Below the pieces are notes generated by a model. It did no database searches. It was not told the DNA's origin and saw only the letters and a list, made by a program, of their open reading frames with translations. Positions 1 through 9,820 of a stretch of 64,000 nucleotides of DNA are shown here, piece after piece. The position numbers and the translations under genes are program-made. Source of the stretch: Chionis minor (Eukaryota > Chordata > Aves > Charadriiformes > Chionididae); contig VZSF01001354.1 in assembly GCA_013398295.1 (NCBI GenBank), positions 558,180 through 622,179 on the forward strand, in the 5' to 3' direction. The stretch's first letter is position 1. Each line of letters begins with the position of its first letter.

Positions 1-1400
1 ACAGGAAAAAAGGAAAAAAATAAGACCAATTAAAAAAAACCATCAAGAACAAATGGAGGTCATCCAGAAACCTCTTTTCTGTCACAAGTCAGATTTAAAT
101 GTTTTGCTTTGCAAGCCTATCCTTCTTTTCAGATCATGCATTACAGCTTTTGCTATAAAACCAGTGAAGAATTAAAAAATACGATACTTAATATGTGTTA
201 ATATCTTAATCCACCAGAAGCACAGAACATGAATAACGCAGGCACACACCTACACCTTTTTCCTCTCACAAATAAACAGCAGAAGTTTAGCTGCTGGAAA
301 GGAGTTAATCTGGATCAAAGCTGAAATAAAACTTTGAATCAGTAATAAATCACTGCCTCTTTCTTCTCTGCATTTTATATTTCTCTCAAGTAAGAGAGTC
401 TAGGGAAAAAGTTAGTGGGCTGTGGTTATGCACAGGTCAGTTAATTAATTGTCTTTTAACTTATCAACTGATAAATCGTTATTAGGAAACATCTGTTATG
501 TCAGCATAACACATCAGACAAACAAACCATAAAAATCACATTCTCTTTTCCCAGAAGTATGTAATTTGCCTGTAAGCATTTTCCACTGCTATCAGTAGCG
601 TATTTTCCCTAGTAACTGCAATATGGTTTTCCCCAAAAAAAAAAAAAAAAAGTAAAAGTTTCCATACCTTTTAGAGTTTTAAGTCACATCCTCCTCATTT
701 CTTTAAGTTACACTCAGTAAGTGGACATTAACTTATGCTGTAACTATAAGGGGGCAGAATGCGCTACTTAGTGTTAGCAGCATCATACCATACAGTAACT
801 CAGCACGGATTTAACAGTACTAGGCCAAATACTATCCGCGGAAACCACAAAATGGTTGTTGATTTCAACCGAAGCAAGAGTGTGTGAAAGCAGAAGAATG
901 ATGACACAGAATATGAACTGCTCATTATTACACCTCTGCCATTTCTCCTTAATGTACCACACTGTTTTCAATCATACAACATCTGTTCTACCAGCTGTCC
1001 CTGCAGTGGGGCTGACAGCTTCTGAGGTAGGTCCAGTGCCACCACAAACATAACACACCCCACTTCCAAGTTAGAAAAATAAATATCCTCTAAATACAAT
1101 GCAAGGGTTAATTTCTTTGTGGTCCGAGGCCACATCAGGATGTAACGGTCCGGAAACACCACTCCGAAGGTGCTTTCTGTCCAGAAACTTTTAGTTTGCT
1201 TGGCAGGTACTCCATGTAAGGACAAACTTTTGGTACGTCACTATTTTGGGTCCGCACAGTAACAGCGCCCATCTTCCACACAGTGTTCTCTCTGGGGTTG
1301 TACAAGCCACAAAGATGTACTGCAAACTTTGCAAAGATAGACAACTATTGCTACACATGCCACAGAAGACCATTTTCTAAATCAGTATAAACGTACTTAC
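1..1400. other. AT-rich DNA, no gene recognised
   Basis: No repeat family is recognised here. A run of 17 A lies at 635-651. Minus-strand frames between about 970 and 1375 stay open for 60-85 codons and hold several CpG sites, but they match nothing I recognise and have no convincing splice boundaries on both sides. They could be the 3' part of the minus-strand transcription unit suggested by the candidate exons at 1401-2525, or plain intron. Confidence 0.4.
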
Positions 1401-1460
1401 CTCTTCTGTATAAAGTTTCCCAAATCACTGGCAGATAAATATAATCTTCTCAGACCTAAT
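1401..1460 (-). CDS. Candidate internal exon, minus strand, unidentified
   Basis: On the minus strand a pyrimidine-rich stretch ending TTTCAAG (to the right of 1460) could be the acceptor. The 60-nt segment ends AGAAGAG directly before GTAAGTACG (1392-1400), a near-consensus donor. One frame is open, starting after 1 nt and reading LGLRRLYLSASDLGNFIQK, with 2 nt left over. The other two frames contain stops. The phase fits directly after the exon candidate at 2493-2525 but not after the one at 2302-2347, so these cannot all belong to one simple transcript. It lies downstream of the CpG island in minus-strand sense. The protein is not recognised, and short open frames between splice-like sites also occur by chance. 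Confidence 0.3.
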
Positions 1461-2301
1461 CTTGAAATAATTAAAAAAACCAAATCCAACAAGAAAAAAA
1501 AACAAACCAAAAACCTTCTACAGCTTCAGTCCTTCAGAAACACTTATCCACCAGGGACACCCTTATGGTAGCAGCAGGAACACATTAAACTACAAAGTCC
1601 ATCTCTAAACTGAGCAACATTTTAAGCATACCTCCAGGAAGTACAGATTACAGTACACACATAGCTCGCTCTCCCCTGAGCTTTAGAAAACGCTAAAAGA
1701 TTCCCTGAGCCTCTATGACTCCGCCAGGATTTTTTTTTCAAATAGAGGTCAGCATGAGCTCTGTTGGTTGCATATTGTTCCCTGGAAGTACATGAAAGGA
1801 ATGAAACTCCACCACAAGCACACACACTTATTCACAAAATTTTCTAAATACAAAGTTTCAGCAATCCAACTTTTCCAAATTCATTTCTAACTGAATAAAA
1901 ACCAAGATTCTGCTCTTGTTCCTTCAGCTGAACAATCCCTCCTGTAGCTTCACGTTAGCCAAACCAAAGTTACTTGGTTTCTGAGGTTAACTCACAGTTA
2001 AATGAACATGATGGTTTCTCAGGATTCAGCTACCAGTTAAACGTGTCTGGTAAATGAATTCCAACTTTGTTTCCAGCCAGCAAACACTTAAAACAATTTT
2101 CTAGCTTAAGACAAAGCATTTCAACTTTTTTGCCTACCCCAGTGTTTTCACCCTCCTGCTGCCCAGGCTAGTATTGCTGAGCTCTGTAGCTTGCAGCATA
2201 ACAGACTGCCTAGCTTTCCCCTGCACGACACTTACATTCTACTGAACAGCAAAAATTGATTGATGGCTAAAAAAAGGAAAGTCACAGTGAGCAAGACTCA
2301 C

Positions 2302-2347
2302 ACTGTTAAAGACTGACCTCACTTGTACAACTGTGTCTGATTCAGCA
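2302..2347 (-). CDS. Candidate internal exon, minus strand, unidentified
   Basis: The minus strand shows a strong acceptor (CTGTTTTATCTTTTAG) and a donor AACAGT/GTGAGTC at 2296-2301. The 46-nt interval is open in one frame after 1 nt, reading AESDTVVQVRSVFNS, and ends in phase 0. The incoming phase matches the 2-nt remainder of the candidate exon at 2493-2525. The intron between them would be about 145 bp, short but possible in birds. There is no recognised product. The next candidate at 1401-1460 would need a different incoming phase, so either an exon is missing or one candidate is false. Confidence 0.22.
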
Positions 2348-2492
2348 CTAAAAGATAAAACAGCTGGGGACAAAACAGAGGACCAGTTACTTGGCTCATG
2401 TGCAATGTCTCTGACATCAAGCTTTCTATACACCGTCTTGGACTCCTAGCCCCATTTTCAAGAGAAAAATCAGGTACAGATCTTGCATACCT

Positions 2493-2525
2493 GAAGAACT
2501 TCATTAAGTTCACTGGCATCACTCT
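2493..2525 (-). CDS. Candidate 33-nt micro-exon, minus strand
   Basis: Minus-strand signals are an acceptor ending GATCCTCCACACAG and a donor CTTCAG/GTATGCAAG. Two frames are open. Phase 0 reads SDASELNEVLQ. The other reads VMPVNLMKFF with 2 nt over; it contains ATG and joins in frame to either the 2302-2347 or the 1401-1460 candidate. Micro-exons are real but rare, so the call rests on signal quality and phase only. No family is recognised. Confidence 0.22.
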
Positions 2526-3399
2526 GTGTGGAGGATCAAGACCCAAGGCTTGAAGTCAGAAGGCTTTAGAGAAGGTCAGGGAATTGTGTCTCATTTTTAA
2601 TGTGAAGTCACTGATGTGCATACACCATACAGGATAAAGGACACTTACAAGACACTTTGATTCCCAGTGCTCTCTAACAAGCAAATTATTTGTGGCAATA
2701 GATTTCACTGCAATACATACTTTGAGAATTCACCAGCTTAGACACCAGGGATACAACAGTTGGGGAAGGAAAAAAAAACCACAGACATAAGAGTTTCTTT
2801 CTAGAGAAAGAGCTAGTTGCTGGTAACTTGTTCTTCTTTCTCCCGGAGGCTGTTTAAGATTAAATCTTTGTGAAGAAAAGTTCTTTGGGAGGGGAATCAT
2901 CCCAGGTTAGTAGAAAGTAACTTTTTTTTTTTATTCTGAGGAGAAAGCCCCAGATCTTTTAGATTCTTCTTTTGCAGATGCTTAATTTCTCAAACAGCAT
3001 CCTTGGGACTGCCAATTCCCACGTGAATTGGGAGCCTGGTATGGAACCAGACAGCTGCTTGATTCCAGCAAGATTTTCACATGATGGTCATTACCACGGC
3101 ATACAAGCACCTGAACAACCCAAGACCTCCACAGGAAGCCAAAGACCAATGGAGGAGATGCTGCCTTTAACCCCTGATGTCCCCAGCCACCATCCGAGGC
3201 CGGGAAGGTCAATGGCCTCAGGCGAGTGCAGGGAATCCTGCCACCCACGGAATGGGATGCCCTCTGATTTCCCTACCTTCCATCAATTGGCCTAAGCAGC
3301 CTTTACTAGCCAGCAAGGCCTTCTCTTGCTCACAAAGAAAACACATTAAGCATTTTTGGTCTCTTAATCTGCTCAATTTTTACAGTTCTGCTCAGGTGA

Positions 3400-4690
3400 A
3401 AAAGCAGAAGGCGGCTGGGTATGTGTATGGCCACGTCGGGCGAGGAGCGTGGTGGAGAACCACGCCACGGCGGGCAAACACCCACCGCCTCGCCAGAGCA
3501 GCCTGTCCCGTCCCAGTCTGGGACGGACGTCAGACTGAGCTCCCATTTTAATGCATATTGCCTGTACCAAAGTTTGTGAACTTCGGCAAAGTTCTGGGTT
3601 TTCCTGGCACGCCGGGGAGAGGCTCACAGCCTCCCACTGGAGCCACGCACATTACTGCAAGTGATAAGTAAGGTGCAGCTGCTGGATTTCTGTGCCACGG
3701 CGGAGCGGAATTTCCATGCCCGTGCATGAAATCACTAGAAGCAACATTTACGCGCCTTGCTCCTAAAAAGTACGACTTCGGAGTTGAACGCCGCGCTGGG
3801 GGCCGCCTCCTGAAGATCGCGGATGTTCCTGCCCAATTCCAGCCTGGAGGCGGAGAACCCCTTGGCGACTCTTCCCCACCAACTTCAAAGCCAACGCCCG
3901 CCGCAGCCGAGCCCCCCCCGCGCCGCCCCCGCCGCCTCACAGGGCCCGGCCGCCGCGCCGCAACTCTCCGCGGCCGCCTCTCCCCACCGGGACAGCCCGG
4001 GAAGGAGCCGCGCACCGCCTCAGGGCTGCGGGGGTCCCCGCGGGCGGGCGCCCTTCCCGGTCGGGCCGGTACTCACAGCCGCAGGGNGCGGTCTGGGCCG
4101 GCTGGAGCTGGAGCTGCCGCGGGGGATCGTGGCGGGACGCGGCTCGGAACCGGTCGCGCCTGTCCGCCCGGAGGCTGGCTGCTGCCCCGGGGACGCCGGC
4201 GGGCTTTGAGGCCGCCAAGCGACTGGCGCGGCCCCGGGTGGGGGCAGCGGCGGCGGGAGCCCGCACTCCCGATCCGTTACGCGCCTTAAATTATTCAGTC
4301 AGGACGCTGCGGCGTGAGACGCTGCCTCCCGCTGGCTCGAACAAAAGGTGTCCTTAATGTTTTATACCGGGCGGCGGGAGATGCGGTTTCACGCAGACGC
4401 ACACACACGGTGACCGCCAGCGTCCCTCCTCCGGCCGGGCCCTCGGGTGAAGGCCGCCGTGGCGTGGCCCACCCGGCCGCTGGGCACAGGCCGGGAGGGA
4501 GTTTGCAGGCCGGCGGCAACTCGCAGAAAACGGCTTTCCCGCAGCTTTCTGTCAGCGCTTTTCCACCGTGCCTCGTGGAAGCAGGTGGTGGTGGCCCAAA
4601 TACCAGCGCTGGCCTCCAAACAGCTGTACGGACGCAGAACTCCTGTGGCGAGTAGCCGTTCTCATCTGTGGCCACCGCAGGTGGTTTGTT
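3400..4690. promoter_or_regulatory. CpG island, probable promoter
   Basis: GC content and CpG density rise sharply here compared with the AT-rich flanks, peaking at about 3780-4300 with many GC-box-like GGGCGG/CCGCCC strings and long CCG-rich tracts. No TATA box is evident, as is usual for CpG-island promoters. Long open frames through it on both strands reflect scarcity of stop codons in GC-rich DNA, not coding. A minus-strand splice donor at 4071-4076 suggests leftward transcription; the phase-compatible plus-strand exons far to the right suggest rightward transcription may also start here. The single N at 4087 is not flanked by a duplication, unlike the other six N sites, and is likely a hard-to-sequence GC-rich spot. 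Confidence 0.8.
4077..4290 (-). other. Candidate non-coding first exon (5' UTR), minus strand
   Basis: Read on the minus strand, GC-rich sequence without an ATG runs from about 4290 to 4077 and is followed directly by GTGAGTACC, a strong donor (plus-strand ACTCAC at 4071-4076), though the exon's last base is T rather than the preferred G. Position inside the CpG island and the donor together suggest a first, untranslated exon. The right end is only approximate because no transcription start can be read from sequence. Confidence 0.35.
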
Positions 4691-4699
4691 GTATTTTTT

Positions 4700-7405
4700 T
4701 GTGTTATTTTTTTGTTTGGTTGGGGGTTTTTTTTGTTGCCCCTCTCTTCAGCAGCACCCCAGGAAATGACAATGTTGCACAAAAAGCAGAGCAAGTGAAG
4801 CCTTCCCCCCAGCGTCGGGGCTGCCGGGGAAGTTGCCTGCCCGCAGGACAGTTAAATGGCAGCGTGTGGCACAAGTCCTCAACGTGCATTTGAAAAATGT
4901 CTTCGTTACCTGGCTAATAGCCAAGTGGGTGGTCGGTCTGTTCAGTCATCTCACACTTTGACAAAGTGAAGATGGCGTCTGTGGTCGTAATGATACAATC
5001 TAAAGGAGGCCAGCCTTGGGATGAGAGTTCAAAGTAACATCTCGAGAAAAAGGTCTCTTCTCATGGTTTACTGTGTAAGAATATACAGATAGAATTAAAA
5101 ATAGAATATTTGAAGTTTTCTTCCTAACTGCTTGACCGTTCACAGCAGGCAAGGGGAGAACATGTACGGGAGAGTGGTCTCTCTCAGTGGACATCAGGGG
5201 GTAGGAGGTAGATAAAAACGTACATTCAATATTAAAAGATGTATGAAGCAGATCAGTCCACCTTCCAGTGGTGGTGTTGGGATTGCTTGATACTTGCACA
5301 TATTTTGAAGGTGCAAGAACTAAGTGTTAAGTATAGTTGCAATATATTTAGAAACTCAGTAAAAGGAAAGAGGTATTAATGGTGAAAAGGCTCAGGAATG
5401 CAATAGCTGCTTGGGCGCACACACCCTGCAGAAAATGTGAGAATGCTATATGGTCTTAGCTAGACCAGGTGGATTTAAGTAACTCAAGTCCAAGAAAATT
5501 TAAAGACTATGCCAAGCTCTATAGAAGGGCAGGCATTTAAAATGGCTGTGTTTGTAGGAGACACCATTAACTAATGTTTATGTATTACTTAACATGAAAA
5601 GCGAGACATATGTGGAAAATAAATGAGATGTAATTTACAAGAAAGGTTATTCAGACCTGTTAGGTCCTGCACCTGGAAAACTTTGACTGCTGCCCTACAA
5701 GCCCCTGTGGAACACCTGAGGAGTTTGACACAGTATTGAAGAGCCTCTCCCGCCCCTGATGCAATTTGTGGCTATATAGTGGCATCCCATTTATCCAAGA
5801 GATAACAGAACAGACTCCATTTCAGCTGTCTAGACAGTGAGCAGAGCTGGAACTGAAAGAGCCATGGAAGGCAGGGTTGGCTTCCTATGTCTGTTTGGAC
5901 ACAGAACCCTTTGCTGGGGTTCAGCAACCAGTGTGAAGTTTTGGATTCCCTGGGAATTGTTTTTGTATCACTGTGCACTACTAAGGCATGCACAGTATGT
6001 CTGGAATCAGTAGGAAAAATTACAGCCTGTCCTTCACCTCGTTTTTGGAGGCCTTTCATTGTGCTGGAATGGTATCAGTTGCTATTTTAGTCCTAATTTT
6101 GAGGCTAGAGGCAGACTTGTGGTTGAATAACTCTTGGGTAGCTCTACCCACTCCAGCAAAACAATGCTGGTTTACAGTAGGTGAGAATCTGACTTTTAGA
6201 TATTTGAACAAATAAAATCAGCTGCCCTTTGAGCGCTTAGATTTTCACTTTCTGACAGGTTTAGCTACAGGAAATAAATGTAATGGCTGGCTGTTTTGTT
6301 CACTCGGCTCCAGAGGTTCCTGCCTCTACAGCAATGGTGGAAGAACTGGAAAGGAGCTGCTTGGTCCCTGGAGCTCAGTCTCTGTTTTAGTTTTGTCTGG
6401 CTCCATTCTTAAGGTATGCAAAGCTTTCTGTTTTAATTAGTCCAGGTATTTACTGTAGAAGAAACTTACATTCAAATAAATTAATGCCTGCAGCCTAGAC
6501 ACTAAAAATGCATCCCTTACTAAATACTTTGTTCCATATAATGATATCTTAACTCTTGTCGGAGACCTGTTTCTGGCAAATTTTCAACACATGCCTCCTT
6601 AGTGCATTTTGTTATTGCCTCTCAGTGACAGCTCCTGACAAGTAAGGAGCAATGACTATAGTGTGGTTTTTTTGGAGGATTTGAGAAAGAAACTCTGTAG
6701 CCAAGCTTTGTCAAACTGCCTGGTGAGGCAACTCCCGAGCTAGAAGTTGCACTCCGAAGTAATAGAAGTCCTGAATGCCAGGATTCTCAGTAATGTGTAG
6801 GGAGGAGTGCAGCTGCTCATGTAAGTGAAATATACTTGAAAACCTTATAAATTTATTTTGATATGTTGCGGCAACTCTTCCATATGCAAAAAAAGTACAA
6901 AGGACCTTTTACTGTACAGATATAATTGCTCGTGTATAGAGATACAGTAAAGCAAGTATGTGAAGACCAAACTGTCACCAACATAGACCCATTGCTGTGT
7001 GAAAATCTGGACTCTGTTTTTCTCTAACTGCTGAAGTGCAGGATTGGGGAGAGAAAGAGAAATTAGTGTACTACAAAATTACTGATTACTGTTTAATGCC
7101 TACAGTACTGGTGATACCATGTTGGCCAAAACTGAAATGTTCCTGCTCTGAAGAAACTACATTAAGCCTCAGAGAAGGTTGAGGGTTTCCTATAACTAGG
7201 GATTTCAACATTATGTATAACACAGCAAAGGATTTAAAACTACAGATGAAATAATAGGAAAAACTTTTGTTGTAAATAAATATTTAAGATACATATGAAA
7301 TCACAGAAAAGCGAAATGGTGAGAGACTCACTGAGTCATGAAGTTCATTCCCTATTTCAAGGCAAGGCCTGCTATTTCTGTGTCATTCTTGACAAGACAC
7401 TTCCA
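4700..7405. other. Unique sequence, no gene recognised
   Basis: AT-rich DNA without recognised repeats. At 4972 an ATG in good context (AAGATGGCG) opens a frame of only 21 codons with no donor. At 6091-6180 a 90-nt interval between a fair acceptor (TTGCTATTTTAG) and a donor GTGAGA has one open frame, but its end phase fits none of the other plus-strand candidates. Neither is called as a gene. Confidence 0.4.
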
Positions 7406-7631
7406 GAATCATAGAATGGTTTGGGTTGGAGGGGACCATAAAGATCATCTAGTTCCAACCCCCCTGCCATGCACAGGGACACCTGCCACTTAGACCAGGT
7501 TGCTCAAACCCCCATCCAACCTCATCTTGAACAATTCCAGGGATGGGGCCTCCATAGACTCTCTGGGAAACCTGTTCCAGTTTCTCACCACCCTCAGAGT
7601 AAAGAATTTCTTCCTAACATCTAAACTAAAT

Positions 7632-7869
7632 CATAGAATCACTTGGGTTGGAAGAGACCTTCAGGGTCATCAAGTCCAACCATAAACCTATGCCAAAACC
7701 ACCCCTAAACCATGTCCCTCAGCACCACTTCTACCCGTCTTTTAAATACCTCCAGCGACGGCGATTCCACCACTTCCCTGGGCAGCCTGTTCCAACACCT
7801 GATAACCCTTTTGGTAAAGAAGTTTTTCCTAATATCCAATCTAAACCTCCCGTGAAACAACTTGAGGCC
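7632..7869 (-). mobile_element. CR1 3' fragment nested in the 7.4-8.6 kb CR1
   Basis: A second CR1 3' end (CATAGAATCACTTGGGTTGG onward) of a different subfamily starts in the middle of the outer element, and the outer sequence resumes afterwards. The 238-bp piece is 5'-truncated. A 3-bp AAT on each side (7629-7631 and 7870-7872) is the only hint of a target-site duplication, consistent with CR1, which makes short or no duplications. It is closest to the 3' end of the CR1 at 51.0 kb. Confidence 0.85.
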
Positions 7870-8257
7870 AATCTACCCTCTTCCAGTTTCAAGCCATTAC
7901 CCCTTGTCCTATCACTACATGCCCTTGTAAAAAGTCCCTCTCCAGCTTTCTTGTAGGCCCCTTTCAGATACTGGAAGGCTGCTATAAGGTCTCCCCAGAG
8001 CCCTCCCTTCTCCAGGCTGAACAACCCCAACTCTCTCAGCCTGTCTGCATAGGAGAGGCGCTCCAGCCCTCTGATCATCTTTGTGGCCCTCGTCTGGAGC
8101 CACTCCAACAGGTCCATGTCGTTCTTATGCTGGGGCCACAGAGCTGGACGCAGTACTCCAGGTGGGATCCCACCAGAGCAGAGTAGAGGGGCAGAATCCC
8201 CTCCCTCAACCTGCTGGCCATCCTTCTTTTGATGCAGACCAGGATGCAGTTTGCCTT

Positions 8258-8632
8258 CTAGGCTGTGAGCGCACATTGCCAGCTTATGTTGAGTTTCCCA
8301 TCCACCAGCACGCCAAAGCCCCTGTCCTCGGGGCTGTTCTCAATCCATTCTGTGTCCAGCCTGTATTTGTGCTTGGGATTGCCCTGACCCACATGCAGGA
8401 CCTTGCACTTGGCCTTGTTGAACTTCATGAGGTTTGCACAGGCCCACCTCTCAAGCTTGTCCAGGTCCCTCTGGATGGCATCTCTTCCCTCCAGTGTGTT
8501 GATGGTACCACACAGCTTGCTGTCACTAGCAAACTTGCTGAGGATGCACTTAATCCCACTGTCCCTGTCACTGACAAAGATGTTGGGCACCACTGGTCCC
8601 AGTACTGACCCCTGAGGAACACCATTCATCAC
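8258..8632 (-). pseudogene. CR1 ORF2 reverse-transcriptase remnant
   Basis: The minus-strand frame carries the motif [10 protein letters not shown] (reverse-transcriptase domain 4) near its start, then a motif that should be FADD (domain 5) but reads FASD, so one of the catalytic aspartates is lost. The downstream sequence ([19 protein letters not shown]) is typical of CR1 ORF2. The enzyme would prime reverse transcription of CR1 RNA at the target site. The frame is short and truncated, and this copy cannot be active. The same FASD change occurs at about 52.6 kb. Confidence 0.88.
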
Positions 8633-8654
8633 TGGTCTAAGTGGCTCTTAAAAG

Positions 8655-8830
8655 TCAGCAATGTATCCAGTGTTTGCTGTCATCCAGAGGAAGTCCTCCT
8701 TAATTTCTAAAACAATCCCGAATCCTTGCTGAAATTTAAAGCCATTGCTTCTTCATTTGTTCATAGTGAATGTGTAACATGTTGTACATGTGCTCCATCA
8801 GCACTTTTGCTGCCCTTTTGATACCAGTGG
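8655..8830 (-). mobile_element. Older, diverged CR1 3'-region remnant
   Basis: The order of short matches (AAGTCCTCCTTAATTTCTAAAACAATC, split here as AAGTCCTCCTTAATTTC then TAAAACAATC, followed by AAATTTAAAGCCATTGCTTC and a CTGCCCTTTTGATA-like end) resembles the reverse complement of the CR1 3' region, but far more diverged than its neighbour. It suggests the younger CR1 at 7.4-8.6 kb landed next to, or inside, an old copy. The match is from memory of the family's general pattern, and boundaries are approximate. Confidence 0.35.
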
Positions 8831-9780
8831 CCTTCACGCAATTTAATGTGTAGAGCCACAGAAGACACACTGCATGCTCTGCATCTTACTGAAGTGTCTT
8901 ACCACACTGATGGTAAGACATACTGATCAGTTTTGTCATACTGATCAAAAGAACAGTATGGGAAGGAGGGTTAATGGCAGGAACTGGTGAAGGAAAGGAA
9001 CATTCATGTCTCCAAATTGTTCATGGCAACTAACTTATATTCTGAAAAAAAGCAACCTTGTGACGTGTGATTGGTCAGTTCTGCTACCTATGAGATGGCA
9101 CTCAGCCAGCTGGCACTTTGCTGAAAAACACAGGCCAGTGATTCCTCTTAGTTCATGAGGAAAAAAGAGCAGTCACAACATATATTGCCCTGGATGCCTC
9201 ATGGATGGCATTGTTAGAATGCTGTAATGCCTAGGTCTTGTCATTTATAATGAAAGTACCAAATCCCATGGCAGTGAAATCCATTTTTCTGCATTTATAA
9301 CTGTGATTTAATATGTTGGTCAGCTATGCAGGTAAAGATAAGTACAAATACTACTTTTTCTACTCTGGTGGATCAGCTTAGCTTAGAAGATTTGTCATCT
9401 TCTGCTTATTAATGTCCAAAGGAAATCCTGGGTGACATCTCTGTATACGGATTACATGGGACAAAAATTTCAATCTAGGTGCACCAGTATGTTTAAGACA
9501 TCAAAGAGATTGTGTGTGTCTAATGAATAATGTGCATGCATGTGTGTAATTATTGCATTAGTGTATCATAAAGGAATACACATGGATACCTTTTTGAAAC
9601 AGATAAACATTCATGGTATGTCTAAATATGGTGATCATTTTGTTGAGAGAAACCTTTAGTGATCTGGCAGTTTCTGACGGGCAGCAGTACTGTATGTTAA
9701 GTACATAAGAAAAGGAAAGCACAGCTTCTTGGGGATAAATGGAATCTCCCACAAGAAAATGGAGTGCCCAGTCTTTCCAG

Positions 9781-9820
9781 GTGCTTAGAAAAGCATTGTT
9801 CTAACTCTGAGGAGAGGAAG
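9781..9820 (+). CDS. Weak candidate internal exon of the plus-strand gene
   Basis: A good acceptor (GTGCCCAGTCTTTCCAG) precedes 40 nt that end GAGGAAG before GTGAGGG, a good donor. After 1 nt the frame reads CLEKHCSNSEERK and closes in phase 0; the other frames stop. Phase 0 fits either the candidate at 15220-15273 or that at 20946-21012 as the next exon. The segment is short enough that chance is a serious alternative. No product is recognised. Confidence 0.25.

Larger units (their letters stand above)
7406..8645 (-). mobile_element. CR1 LINE fragment, 5'-truncated, interrupted by a second CR1
   Basis: The plus strand shows the reverse complement of a CR1 3' end: GAATCATAGAATGG followed by the conserved GGTTGGA...GACC block, then the 3' untranslated region and the reverse-transcriptase C-terminal half, so the element lies on the minus strand. 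At 7632-7869 it is interrupted by another CR1 and then resumes with CTACCCTCTTCCAG. It ends at about 8645 inside the reverse-transcriptase gene, the usual 5' truncation of LINEs. Two of its segments are almost identical to the CR1 at 52 kb. Confidence 0.92.

Noticed and set aside
2972..3295. 107-codon plus frame preceded by an acceptor-like TTCTTCTTTTGCAG
   Set aside because: Protein-like at first sight, but no donor follows, no family is recognised, and it opposes the minus-strand candidates; kept only as a note.
3548..4289. Long open frames on both strands of the CpG island
   Set aside because: GC-rich DNA lacks stop codons; the proteins are Pro/Arg/Gly/Ala-rich in every frame and run through the N.
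4972..5037. ATG in strong context (AAGATGGCG) just right of the CpG island, 21 codons to stop
   Set aside because: No splice donor inside the frame, so it cannot be the first coding exon of the plus-strand gene; at most a small upstream frame.
7648..8608. Plus-strand frames of 102 and 175 codons at the CR1 (and equivalents at 51-53 kb and 63 kb)
   Set aside because: They are antisense shadows of CR1 ORF2, which reads on the minus strand with reverse-transcriptase motifs.
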